From assembly GCA_029936965.1 (NCBI GenBank), contig JAPYRG010000011.1:1-64000 (forward strand): a DNA stretch of 64,000 bases, read 5' to 3'. Of this stretch, positions 1-9,865 are shown piece by piece. This DNA is from Fidelibacterota bacterium. GTDB lineage: Bacteria; Fidelibacterota; Marinisomatia; Marinisomatales; TCS55. Both the position numbers and the translations under genes were made by a program. How positions within the stretch are numbered: position 1 is the first letter of the stretch; the number at the start of each line of letters is the position of its first letter. The notes under the pieces were generated by a model. The model saw only the letters and a list, made by a program, of their open reading frames with translations, searched no databases and was not told the DNA's origin.

Positions 1-3000
1 TAGTCCACCAGCAGCAGTAGACCAAGTGGCAGCGTCAGCGCTAGTTAATGTTAGTGCACCAGCGGTAGTAGAAAAGTCAGAATTCGCACCACCTTCTATT
101 GAAACTTCACCAGTTGCGTCAACCGTAACTTTATCTCTGGAATTAGCAATAATATTTCCCGTCCCAGAAGTTAATGCCAAAGATGTGGCTCCCTCATTAT
201 TACCCACTGTAATTGTTCTGGCTGTAGCATTTGTACCAATAGAAATATTTCCAGTGGCTGCGTCTGCGGCTGCACCAATTCCAATTGTTGACGTACCATC
301 AATTGTTACTGCACCACTTGCATCAATATTTAATGTAGATGACTCTACGACTATTGGAGCATCGGCTAATACACCTACACCTATATCAATGCCATCTTCG
401 CCATCTAGTGCAAGTACTGTTTTCGCATCAATATCCACACCTCCTACGGAAGCATCAATATCAAGTGCATTGGTAGCTGCATTTTCGGAAGATATAACCA
501 TTATTTCAGCTGTCGTTAAATCACCCTGCATTGCACCTTCAAATTTATTTCCTGGTTTAATTATTCCTGCATTCGTTATCGTCAATTTATCTGCCCAACT
601 TCCAAGTGCATAACTTTGAACTTTCAAATCACCACCATCAAGGGCCACAAATCTCCACTGATCATCATTCTGTCTTGAAGCAGCAATATCAGAATAAATA
701 TTCATTATTGCATCTCCATCATCTGCTGCTGCAGATACTTGCAACATACCAACATTTACCGTTTCTTTATCCGACTTTGGTGTGATCCTAATTCCACCTG
801 CAGGACTAGTAATAGCTACTGCATCATCACCACTACCACCTGAGTTTAAAATCAATTTACTTTCACCTGCTCCAGATGATTCAACGGTTAACGCACCACC
901 AGCTAAATTTACCGCCATCTTTGAATTACCAGCAGTTGCTAAAATATCAAAATCAATAGATGTAGTGACAATTTTTCCAGATCCAGCTTCTAGTTTTATT
1001 CCACCAACTGAAGATTCCATAAAGATGGAACCATCAGTACCACCCTGTGCAGCAGCAGCAGTACCAGTTGAGTACAAGTGAATCTTTGATGCACCACCGC
1101 CAGTAACATCTAGCTTAATATCTTTATCACTGTCACCACCAGTAGTGTTTTTAATAATAGTACCACCATCTTCAGCATGTAATGTAATCGCATCTGTATC
1201 ATCTTCACTTGAGGTTAGATTGATCGATGATCCCGTAGCTGTTATATCAATATCTTCACCTGCAGCTGCGCCAGAAGCAAGTATATCGATACCACCTGCA
1301 CTTGCATCAATTACAAGTGCATCTGCAAAAGTACCTGCAGAATTAATAAATAAGGATGCATTATTATTACCGACCTGCTCAATGGTAAAATCCTGAGCAT
1401 CATCATCAGAAGTATGCGATAATGTTGCAGCAGTATTTGTATTTAATATTACTTTTTTAGCTGTAGGAGTAGTCAAAGTAATATCTCCTAATGCTGCTGT
1501 AATTTGCATACCACCAGCTTCTGCTTCTGCTTCTATAGTAACTTGATCGGCTTTCAGATCTAATAATAATCCTCCATCAATTTCAACTTCATTTATGGAA
1601 GCCAATTTTGTGATACCGCCATCTTCGCTTCCGATATATTGATCGTAACTGGTATTATCATCAAAATAAAGCCTATGTTGTCCATCTAAAATTAATCCTG
1701 CAGGGCTAGCTTCACCTGCCCCAGTTGTTGCTGCTGCTGCAGTAACACCTGTAATCTCGATATCCTCTCCAGCATCACCACCATCACCATCTGAAAAAGA
1801 AATAAACCCAGTTTCAGTAAGCCATAAATCAGTCCATTCTTTTGCTTCCGCTCCTACGCCTGGTACTCCACGGGTTGCAGGGAGTAAATCATTTTCATAT
1901 GCAGTAGATGTTGCAGTTAACGTACCAAACACTTTTAGATTGGCAGCATTAGCATCACTCCCAATTGTTACCGTATTAGGAGCAGTTGCACTCAAATCCA
2001 TTACTTGTTTCGCAACTGTAGCATCATAAGTGGTAAAAACCATAGAACCAGTTTGTGAATCTGTAATGCCTTCGCCTTTAAAATCTATCTGCGCAAAAGT
2101 ACCACTAGGTGTTGAACTCTTAATAGAACCCATTATAGCATCATCTTGCGTTTCGCCTTTTTTAAATTCTACAATTGCACCAGATTGCGCAGCACTTGCA
2201 TTTGTATTTTCCAAAGTCCATACAGGCTTACTTGTTTCACTTGATTTTAATACTTCTGATGCTATATCCTTTGTTACAGTCATGGCATAATCATCACCAT
2301 TAGTCATCGAGATGGAACCAACATCAAATGCCAATACCCCATCACTTTTTACATTAAGAATTCCACCACTTGAAGTCGAATTGATATAATTTGTTGCTAA
2401 ATCAATCTCCAGCTTTTGCTCACCTTGCATTTGCAATGATCCTGTTAAACCAACAACTTTCGCAACATCTGTTGCATCTCCAGCTACACTCACATTTAGA
2501 ATAATATCCTTATTTCGCTTCATATTCGAAAGTGTATAATGATCCGTTCCAGTTTCCGCTATTACAAATTCATTTGCATTGCCCCCATTAGCTAAAATAA
2601 GACTATCTTGTAATTCGAGTTCACCTAATACGTATGTATTGCTGCTAGTAGTACCAATATTAAGAGTTGGACTTACTAAAGCTAGTGTGCTTACATCCGC
2701 AGCTGAAATAAAATTGTTATCACCGGCAAACGTCATCTTTGCAGATGTTCCACCATCCGAAATGGCTACTTTCCCTACACTAACACCATCGGTTACTGCA
2801 ACCAAATCCAAGGTTCGATCTGCAGAACTTTTGATGTATGCATTTGCTGTATTAAATAACAATTTATTATCTCGATTAAGCGTCAATCCATCAGTTCCAT
2901 TATAGGTTAAACGCAAATCAGTAGCATCATCGGAACCAACACCAAAAGTGACCATAGAACCTGAACCAGCTGCATCATAAAGGTTAAGTGATTTCCATTC

Positions 3001-6000
3001 TCCTAAACCATCCGTTCCAAGACTATTTTCCCCTTTAAGATCTGAAGTAATATCCGCTCTAAATGCAGCACCATTTAAGCTCATTGCTCCTTCCACCTTT
3101 AGATCTGCATGTACAGTAACAGTATTATCTGTCGTGTGATTAATATCCATCAATAGATCTTCAACACCACCCTCAGTATTATCAAACGGTCCATTAGCAC
3201 CCTCCGTAATAAATTGTATGGATCCACGCTCCGCAGCATCTGTAACAGCTGTGCTCTTAAATTGAATCTTCGCGTATACTGTTTCTGTATCGCCATCATC
3301 TTCACCAATAGCTGCAATTTCTCCTAACAAGTCATTGTCTATACCTGTGGCTGCACCACGTATCTTTTTAAAATGTAATTGCGGCATAAGAGTAACATCA
3401 TCTTTAACACTGGACAAAGTTATCTTTGGTGTTTCATCCGGAGCTGTAACGAGTATTTCATTCGTATTAGGCTCAATTGTATTCAAAGCATGTATCTCAA
3501 CTCTATTTGTAGTATTTGCTGGTGAACCATCTTCAATGTTACCAATCTTTACATTGCCAGAATTCTTTGATACAATATTTAATTTATTGCCTTCATTATT
3601 GATATAATCATCACCATCTTTGAATTCAAGTTTCTTTGTATCACTCATCCTTAGTGAACCAGGACCATCTTGCCCAATAAAACGAGCTATCTCAGTGTCA
3701 CCACCACTTGCATTCGTATTGAAAACAATATCCTTAGCTGAAACCAAGTTCTTAATCGTATAATCATCCGTGCCGGTTTCTGCAATTGAAAATTCATCCG
3801 CCGCATCATTAAATACTAATTGATCCTTCAATTGTAATTCTGCCTGGACAGAAGTTCTAGTTGAACCATCCAATACAAGAATCGGACTTGTTACTGTCAT
3901 TGAAGTAGCGTCCGCAGCTACAACTTTATTTGCTCCACCTGTTCCAATATAGACTGTTCCTGCAGCAGTTCCAGATTGGGAAGCAACAATAGTTGGCGCC
4001 ACTATATCTAGAACGTTTGAAGCAGAACTAGCTACATATGTTGCAGCATCCCGGAATTGGAAATGATTATCCGTATCCAATGTAACACCACTAGTTGATG
4101 TGATATTCAATGAAGGTGCCACCAAGGCCAATATATTGGCCTCCGTGCTATACATATATGTTGCAGCATCTCGAAACTCAAGTCTCTTAGTATCCGCCAT
4201 TAATAAGGATTGGCCATCGCCATCAATACGCATTATTTCTGTTCCCGTTCCACTTGGAGCAACTTTAAAGACCAAATCCTTATCCGTTATTTTATTTTCA
4301 ATAATAGTATTGTAAGCACCTGTGTGAGAAATTTTAAACTCTGAGTTTGTCACATCACCAACACGGAAATCTCTACCAACACGCATATCGTTACTCACAA
4401 TAAATTCCTGAGTGGAATTGATTTCAATATTATCTGAAGTCATCCGAATACTATCAGCGGCTAATAATTGTATAACACCTAGCGCGAGATCTTGGGCATG
4501 TACCAATACTTTATCTGCCCCTTTCACATTTAATCTTGCACCACTACTCACAGCATTGATGTAGGTATCCGTATCGTCATCTGAAGCCAGTTTCTTCTCA
4601 AGAGGAAGCTTAACCATACCATCATTCCCATCCAGGGTTAATACGGTAGTATTTTCATCAACAATAAAATTAATTTTCTGTCCCGGTGAGTAATTTGTCA
4701 TATTAATATCGCCAGAACTCTCGGCAATCGTAAATAGATCAGCAACAACGGAGTTGCCTTGCGTTACTTGCACAATATTAATATCATTTGCAGTTGAAAG
4801 ATCATCTCTTGATAGAAGAGTACCGTCTACGGTTACTCCTCTATCAGCCACAGCAAACGATCCGCCGATTAGTGGATTTGTTACACCAAGATTCGGATTT
4901 CCATTATCAATTATCAGTTTATTATCGGCATTGGATAGTAAACCGCTACCAGCGTTATTCCCGATAAGTACATTGGCATTTCCACTTTCAATATTAGCGC
5001 CTGCGTTTTTTCCGACGGCTACATTAATCGTTCCACTTGTAATATTTGATAACGATCCATTACCAACTCCAACATTATTCTCGCCGGTTGCATTAGCACC
5101 TGCGCGATCACCTAAAAATAGATTGTTACTGTTTGCTGGACTTGTACTTGCATCGTTCAAATCATCAATATTTTGTGCCCCAGGAGGTGCTTTCCAAATT
5201 CCAAATCCCGTAGCTTGATCACCTTCCCATGTCCATACTTTTCCATCTAAATTACTAGGCTCTTGGATAAAATACTGACCATATTGAACAAGATCATAGG
5301 TTAACGGACCATCAACTAGGTCAGCTAAATTTGCATGATAGTTCATTTTTCCATCCAATTGTACCTGGAGATCTCCTGCTTGATAGCGAAATTCTGTAGC
5401 ATTGGCCTCCGGCAATTCCTGCCCTGCCAAGCGCAGGCCTGCTAAGGCATCAAATTCTGCATTTAACACAGTACTATCATTGATTTGTAACGCATTCATT
5501 TGCCTTAATTGCGACCCATCCACTGCTGGTAATTTTGATCCAATTCCTAATTCAACAATATCTCCAGCATTCGTACCTGTACGAATATTTAAGGTATCTG
5601 CACCACTACTGAATGTAAAACGTGGACCATATGTTCTCCATTCACCACTTTCTTCGCCATCGGAAGACCAATACTGTCCGTTAATTCCAGCATCATTAAT
5701 AAAAAAATTACCATTCTCTATTCTTGAAGCAGTAACATTATGGGTTTCATCATCGGATGTTAAGAGAGCCCAACCACCATCTCCATCAACCACTTTCCAA
5801 ATCAGTAGATCATGATCAGATAAACTTTCCCGTGAAGAGGCTCCAAGCGATGCGGTTACAATCTCATCCAAATAAATACTTTGATTCTGTTTATTATCCA
5901 ACTGACTTTGAATTGGACCACCTGCTAAATCAGCAGTGCTCGTTGTACGCAAATCAGTTAATAAGTCAAACTGTGCATTCGTAACAGGTAGATCGCTACT

Positions 6001-8121
6001 GGCATTAATTTGCTCTGCAACCAGTCCTGTTAGCTGTGATCCATCCACGCCGGGCAAGGATCCACTAAGGACGCCTTCTAAAGCCTCTAATTGAGGAATT
6101 TTACCCGCTTCTAAACCAACATCAACAACGACATGTACACTACCTGCTTCTGCAACTGTAGCACTATTTATAAGAATCCCTCTTCCAGGATCTGTATACA
6201 CATAAGCAATGTCACCACCTGGAGCCCAAAATCCTTCATCAATTCCATCAGCAGTCCATTGCAAACCAAGATCACCAGCATCTTTGATAAAGAAAGTACC
6301 ATGTTGTACTTTTGATGCAGACAATATTCCATCTTCAGCTAGATCCTCCAGATGCTCATTTTGCTGTTGCGCATCAAGATTTATTCTTGCATCTTCCGCA
6401 GTAGACGCACCTGTCCCACCTTGGTTGATCGCTAACATTGTTGTAAGACCAGTAATAGATATAATATCCGCATTATTACCCTTTTGAGCTTTGTTATCTA
6501 ATTGATCTTGTAATAGCCCTCCAGGTCCATCTTCTCCAGTTATCGTACGGACACCTGAAAGCATGTCAAATTCTGAATTAGAAACAGTGCTATCATTGAT
6601 TTGATCAGCTGTTATCCCTTCAAGTCTGGATGCATTTACAGCTGGTAATTTCTGATTTACATCAAGCGCAATGACTTGATTTGGCCCTGTACCAACATTC
6701 ACATTAAATTCAATATTTGTAGCAGAATCTGCACCAGAAACTTCATAAGTCAAGTATTCACCAAGATTAGACCAACGTCCAGCTTCATTTTCATCAGAAG
6801 CCCAAATTTGACCTTGTTGACCAGGTTGATTAATAAAATATTCGCCATATTGAATTTTATCTGCTGGAATATCCTGTCCATCTGCATAGTTTTGTAAATC
6901 TTGATCCCAAGCTTGGACATCTTGACCAATTTTTAAACCAAGGTCTATTCTTGCAGAATCAGCAGATCTAGCTTCCCAATAGTAACCACGACTAATTAAC
7001 ATTTGTTTTACATTGGGATTTTCCGAATGATTTTGAGTAGCAATTGTCAGTAAATCAGAATCAAAATCCTGCACATCTTCGCCAATTTTTAAACCAAGAC
7101 TATCTCTTGCACCTTCACTAGTAGACGCACCTGTCCCACCATCCGATATAGATATATCGTCTATGCCCGATATAGAACCTCCTGTTATGATTACGCTATC
7201 CGATTCTTGTACTGCCATATCGCCTAAACCAAGGGTAGCACGTGCATCTGCTCCACCTAGAGCAGTCCATGAAAGCTCGGTACCATCATAAACCATAAGA
7301 TGTCCTTGTATCAAATCTCTCAACTCAGCTATTTGATACAGTTCCGTATCATATGGCTGTATTGTAGATCCAATATATTGACTTAACGAATCCTCCGTAA
7401 CGTAGTAACCAAGACTATCTAATGTTGCATAATAACTCAGAGTATCAGTTACCGCATAGTTCGCAAGGTCAGGAATATTCAATATATCTTCATATTCACC
7501 AGAGAACGCTACAACTGACAGCTCGGACGTCAGCGTATAGCTATCAAGACTATCTAATGTTGCATAATAGCCAAGAGAATCCTTTGTTGCAAATGGAGTG
7601 AGATCAGGAGAGTTTAACAGATCAGAGTACTCACCACTCAAAGCAACTTGGGAAAGATCGGCTGTTTTGGTATAACCTTTAGCAAAATAAGTTGTATCCG
7701 ATTTTATTGCATACATAACCGAAGTTATCTGCTGACGAGGAGACAACGTATTGCCATCAATTTCTATTTCAAGATATGAATTCATTGGAACAGTCTCTAT
7801 TGGGAATCCATTGGATCCCAAAAGAGCTGAAACCAACCCATCTGAAATAGTTAATAGATGTGTTTCATTCCAAAACTCATTACCATCCTCTTCTTGGTCA
7901 AACAGTCGGAAATTCACTGTGTATTGGCCATCACTGACTGGGCCAGATCCACCGACTGTTAGGAAGCCTTGATAAGATAACAATCTTGGTACGGTTTCAA
8001 CCGCGATAGATCTGCTCTTACTATCTCCTTCCTTATTTTCTGTTATTAGTTCACTGTTTTTGAACTTCTGTCCAAACAACAGGAACGGTACTAGCATAAA
8101 CGCGAGAATATAATTCTTCAT
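1..8121 (-). CDS. Giant exported fibre/adhesin-like surface protein (3' end outside window)
   Basis: An uninterrupted minus-strand frame of 2,707 codons runs from ATG at 8121 to base 1, where the window cuts it off. I read it codon by codon and met no stop and no cysteine. Residues 1-17 form a signal peptide. Residues 44-145 match the N-terminal module common in large exported proteins of Bacteroidetes and relatives (LSYQGFL, FRLFD, LSPRQQITSVMYA). Residues 328-351 and 568-590 carry GGTGAST..AR..L motifs as in phage tail fibres. Residues about 998-1060 carry NNVGVGNGS, INVAVGKNAG and NVLIGNNAG, like trimeric-adhesin (YadA/TMF) head repeats. The rest is Ala/Gly/Thr/Asp-rich beta repeat, including ARTITVGN near residue 2635, as in marine phage fibre proteins. 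G+C is clearly higher than in neighbouring genes. Probably a long surface fibre for attachment. No C-terminal anchor can be seen, so the export route is unknown. Confidence 0.9.
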   Translation of the reverse strand, partial: MKNYILAFMLVPFLLFGQKFKNSELITENKEGDSKSRSIAVETVPRLLSYQGFLTVGGSGPVSDGQYTVNFRLFDQEEDGNEFWNETHLLTISDGLVSALLGSNGFPIETVPMNSYLEIEIDGNTLSPRQQITSVMYAIKSDTTYFAKGYTKTADLSQVALSGEYSDLLNSPDLTPFATKDSLGYYATLDSLDSYTLTSELSVVAFSGEYEDILNIPDLANYAVTDTLSYYATLDSLGYYVTEDSLSQYIGSTIQPYDTELYQIAELRDLIQGHLMVYDGTELSWTALGGADARATLGLGDMAVQESDSVIITGGSISGIDDISISDGGTGASTSEGARDSLGLKIGEDVQDFDSDLLTIATQNHSENPNVKQMLISRGYYWEARSADSARIDLGLKIGQDVQAWDQDLQNYADGQDIPADKIQYGEYFINQPGQQGQIWASDENEAGRWSNLGEYLTYEVSGADSATNIEFNVNVGTGPNQVIALDVNQKLPAVNASRLEGITADQINDSTVSNSEFDMLSGVRTITGEDGPGGLLQDQLDNKAQKGNNADIISITGLTTMLAINQGGTGASTAEDARINLDAQQQNEHLEDLAEDGILSASKVQHGTFFIKDAGDLGLQWTADGIDEGFWAPGGDIAYVYTDPGRGILINSATVAEAGSVHVVVDVGLEAGKIPQLEALEGVLSGSLPGVDGSQLTGLVAEQINASSDLPVTNAQFDLLTDLRTTSTADLAGGPIQSQLDNKQNQSIYLDEIVTASLGASSRESLSDHDLLIWKVVDGDGGWALLTSDDETHNVTASRIENGNFFINDAGINGQYWSSDGEESGEWRTYGPRFTFSSGADTLNIRTGTNAGDIVELGIGSKLPAVDGSQLRQMNALQINDSTVLNAEFDALAGLRLAGQELPEANATEFRYQAGDLQVQLDGKMNYHANLADLVDGPLTYDLVQYGQYFIQEPSNLDGKVWTWEGDQATGFGIWKAPPGAQNIDDLNDASTSPANSNNLFLGDRAGANATGENNVGVGNGSLSNITSGTINVAVGKNAGANIESGNANVLIGNNAGSGLLSNADNKLIIDNGNPNLGVTNPLIGGSFAVADRGVTVDGTLLSRDDLSTANDINIVQVTQGNSVVADLFTIAESSGDINMTNYSPGQKINFIVDENTTVLTLDGNDGMVKLPLEKKLASDDDTDTYINAVSSGARLNVKGADKVLVHAQDLALGVIQLLAADSIRMTSDNIEINSTQEFIVSNDMRVGRDFRVGDVTNSEFKISHTGAYNTIIENKITDKDLVFKVAPSGTGTEIMRIDGDGQSLLMADTKRLEFRDAATYMYSTEANILALVAPSLNITSTSGVTLDTDNHFQFRDAATYVASSASNVLDIVAPTIVASQSGTAAGTVYIGTGGANKVVAADATSMTVTSPILVLDGSTRTSVQAELQLKDQLVFNDAADEFSIAETGTDDYTIKNLVSAKDIVFNTNASGGDTEIARFIGQDGPGSLRMSDTKKLEFKDGDDYINNEGNKLNIVSKNSGNVKIGNIEDGSPANTTNRVEIHALNTIEPNTNEILVTAPDETPKITLSSVKDDVTLMPQLHFKKIRGAATGIDNDLLGEIAAIGEDDGDTETVYAKIQFKSTAVTDAAERGSIQFITEGANGPFDNTEGGVEDLLMDINHTTDNTVTVHADLKVEGAMSLNGAAFRADITSDLKGENSLGTDGLGEWKSLNLYDAAGSGSMVTFGVGSDDATDLRLTYNGTDGLTLNRDNKLLFNTANAYIKSSADRTLDLVAVTDGVSVGKVAISDGGTSAKMTFAGDNNFISAADVSTLALVSPTLNIGTTSSNTYVLGELELQDSLILANGGNANEFVIAETGTDHYTLSNMKRNKDIILNVSVAGDATDVAKVVGLTGSLQMQGEQKLEIDLATNYINSTSSGGILNVKSDGVLAFDVGSISMTNGDDYAMTVTKDIASEVLKSSETSKPVWTLENTNASAAQSGAIVEFKKGETQDDAIMGSIKSSTPSGTFAQIDFKGEGITDSQTGSMVFTTYDATVAKQVMDLSATAPNTVTIGSDANAANLKVFGTLTATSTAYENDLLPATRGVPGVGAEAKEWTDLWLTETGFISFSDGDGGDAGEDIEITGVTAAAATTGAGEASPAGLILDGQHRLYFDDNTSYDQYIGSEDGGITKLASINEVEIDGGLLLDLKADQVTIEAEAEAGGMQITAALGDITLTTPTAKKVILNTNTAATLSHTSDDDAQDFTIEQVGNNNASLFINSAGTFADALVIDASAGGIDILASGAAAGEDIDITATGSSINLTSSEDDTDAITLHAEDGGTIIKNTTGGDSDKDIKLDVTGGGASKIHLYSTGTAAAAQGGTDGSIFMESSVGGIKLEAGSGKIVTTSIDFDILATAGNSKMAVNLAGGALTVESSGAGESKLILNSGGSGDDAVAITSPAGGIRITPKSDKETVNVGMLQVSAAADDGDAIMNIYSDIAASRQNDDQWRFVALDGGDLKVQSYALGSWADKLTITNAGIIKPGNKFEGAMQGDLTTAEIMVISSENAATNALDIDASVGGVDIDAKTVLALDGEDGIDIGVGVLADAPIVVESSTLNIDASGAVTIDGTSTIGIGAAADAATGNISIGTNATARTITVGNNEGATSLALTSGTGNIIANSRDKVTVDATGEVSIEGGANSDFSTTAGALTLTSADAATWSTAAGGL
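2380..4350 (-). repeat. Three long stalk repeats in the giant protein (residues about 1259-1915)
   Basis: Units starting near residues 1259, 1442 and 1850 share EF.I..TG..(D)YTI.N, KDI.F, a hydrophobic strand with I.R..G, and then L.M.DTK.LEF. Each is followed by short motifs such as FRDAATY, NYINSTS and ALVSPTLNIG. The periodic T/V/I pattern with Gly/Asn/Asp turns suggests a beta-helical or beta-prism stalk like those of tail fibres. This is a reading of pattern only; no structure prediction was run. Confidence 0.6.
5167..6864 (-). repeat. Four diverged fibre repeats in the giant protein (residues about 420-985)
   Basis: Four units begin near residues 422, 604, 801 and 945 with the pattern (V/I)Q.G.(F/Y)FI, followed by a G..G..W....G..W..G block. 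The first three continue to a shared end: KLPAVDGSQL, then QINDSTV, then EFD.L..LR. The spacing is about 180, 200 and 145 residues. The fourth unit keeps only the first half before the head-like GNNAG repeats. Exact DNA repeats remain, such as GTAGACGCACCTGTCCCACC near 6405 and 7121 (plus-strand sense), so duplication is partly recent or still recombining. Confidence 0.7.
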
Positions 8122-8128
8122 TATACTA

Positions 8129-8133
8129 CTCCT
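8129..8133 (-). promoter_or_regulatory. Strong Shine-Dalgarno of the giant gene
   Basis: On the minus strand AGGAG lies 7 bases before the ATG at 8121, preceded by a run of nine A (8133-8141). It fixes the start of the giant gene. The same AGGAG-plus-TAGTAT arrangement precedes rpoZ at 58932, so it is a native signal of this genome. Confidence 0.75.
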
Positions 8134-8206
8134 TTTTTTTTACTCTGTTGATCTGTTATTAAATATTTATTCAAAATCTATTTATATTTTTTTGTCATAA
8201 TTAAAA

Positions 8207-9757
8207 TTATTCAAAAGGGAAATCTGCGGGCATACCCAAATCATTATCTCCGCCAAAGATTGCAATAGCTAATCCCCCAATAACCACAGCAGTTACCGCA
8301 AGAACTTCTGGGTGATCTTTATAAAATTCTACCGTATCATAAAATGAATCTTGTATTTTGCCCTTTATTCCTTGCGAACTGCCTCTTTTCTTCTTGGATT
8401 CCTTATTTATTTTTTTGCCAGCAAACATATCTTTCAATGTTTGTGCAACGGCAGGTTTAATATCGGTCATCCCCATAGGAGATCCTTGTTCATCCAGAAC
8501 AATCGTAGTGGATAAATTAATCTGATCAGCCATTTTCAATGGAACCATACCGCTTTTAAGTGTCGCCACAACTGGCTCACCACCAGAAGTTTGAAAAACC
8601 GAATAATAACTCAGTTTTAAAACATCATTTTTTTGGAAATCCCACGTAATTACATCTGTTGCACCTACCGTAAGTGCATTCTCTGTTGCATCAGCCAAAG
8701 AACTACATCTTGCTTTAAACTCAGGCTGAAATGGAGACACTTCAGGTGCCTCATATCCTCCAGGATATAAAAAATTACTACTAACAGGCGACTCAAGAGG
8801 CATAAATACATCTACACCATCGTACAATACGGAATTAACGGTACTACGAAGAAAATCATTAAATTGTCCAACCCTTGCAGTTGATAACCCTGATACATTA
8901 ATTCCTTGTACCAATCCAACTTGATTTTTCGCTTTTGGCCTTCCTGTGACTCGGACTGTATCTCGATCAACAACCTCCCCATCTGGACCACTTACGGATA
9001 AGAAAAAAATATAATGAGTTTCCGTATCAATTGTTGGCAGTTTAAATGTGGCAACCGGATCTGTTGCTGATGATAGAGCAATACCCTCTGGGGAACGCCA
9101 TAGATAAGCTAAATCTTGATTGATTGCAGCACCAGTAGCAACAGCTGATAGCTGTACTTTTTCCCCACTTTGAGCAACCTGATCTCCGGGACCTTTAAAT
9201 GATGTCATTTTGCCCTGCTTTGCTCTCAGGCCAACTAGATGGAGAGTATTATACCTTCCATCATTTAATGTCACCTTAAAAAGAAAAATTTGTTCAATCA
9301 TCACTTCAGGGATGCGGAATCCAATTTCTGAATCAGTTGCTTGTTTAAATTCTAGATTGTTCATTGACTCCCATTTGTAGGATATCTTATCCTGATTATC
9401 ATCATAGGATTTTCGAGAGTCTAATGATATCGTATCCCCACCCAATACATCAAAAACAATATCTACCTTCTGATTTATTTTTTCTTTAGAAGCTGCATCA
9501 ATAGACTCCAAACGCATTTTACTAAATTGCTTTTTACCCGTTGAAATTCTCTGCTCACGGAGGACAATTTTAAATCCTTCCACAACAGCAACTGGAGGAG
9601 TACTGACTACAGTTTGATTTAACCGAACTGTATCCTGTTCCGCGAATGAACTAAACTCATTATTTGCATTCGCATATAAGTTTGTAATAAATAAAAGAAC
9701 TATAATTAGCCTAAACATACAATACCCAAAGCCTATTTTATATTTTTTAGCATCCAT
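8207..9757 (-). CDS. Exported PKD-like protein upstream of the giant gene, C-terminal membrane segment
   Basis: 516 residues. A signal peptide (LIIVLLFITNLYANA) lies within the first 30; Met14 (9718) is an alternative start that gives a more usual signal. Two PKD/Ig-like segments follow, about residues 90-170 (SLDSRKSYDD, YKWES) and 185-270 (QSGEKVQLSAVA, YLWRSPEG). A region of about 150 residues that I do not recognise comes next. Near the C-terminus a basic stretch (ESKKKRGSS) precedes one hydrophobic segment (VLAVTAVVIGGLAIAIFGG) and an acidic tail. It lies only 85 bases upstream of the giant gene on the same strand, so co-transcription is likely, and it may help export, anchor or organise the fibre. 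That role is inferred from position; no enzyme motif is visible. Confidence 0.75.
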   Translation of the reverse strand: MDAKKYKIGFGYCMFRLIIVLLFITNLYANANNEFSSFAEQDTVRLNQTVVSTPPVAVVEGFKIVLREQRISTGKKQFSKMRLESIDAASKEKINQKVDIVFDVLGGDTISLDSRKSYDDNQDKISYKWESMNNLEFKQATDSEIGFRIPEVMIEQIFLFKVTLNDGRYNTLHLVGLRAKQGKMTSFKGPGDQVAQSGEKVQLSAVATGAAINQDLAYLWRSPEGIALSSATDPVATFKLPTIDTETHYIFFLSVSGPDGEVVDRDTVRVTGRPKAKNQVGLVQGINVSGLSTARVGQFNDFLRSTVNSVLYDGVDVFMPLESPVSSNFLYPGGYEAPEVSPFQPEFKARCSSLADATENALTVGATDVITWDFQKNDVLKLSYYSVFQTSGGEPVVATLKSGMVPLKMADQINLSTTIVLDEQGSPMGMTDIKPAVAQTLKDMFAGKKINKESKKKRGSSQGIKGKIQDSFYDTVEFYKDHPEVLAVTAVVIGGLAIAIFGGDNDLGMPADFPFE

Positions 9758-9865
9758 TAACTGCTACATTTATATCCATATAACAATGATACATAGATAT
9801 AGTAGCAAATTACACGATAAGATACAATAAAACCATGATCTACCGCACATCAAAATTTAATTTCT

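Noticed and set aside
26..7972. Many plus-strand ORFs of 60-195 codons
   Set aside because: All lie opposite the single long minus-strand frame of the giant gene. Their Ala/Pro/Ser-rich sequences are the mirror of Gly/Ala/Thr-rich codons, and none has a ribosome site or family match.
1..8121. Prophage tail region
   Set aside because: Fibre-like motifs alone are not enough. The protein has a signal peptide, and no capsid, portal, terminase, lysis or integrase gene is in the window.
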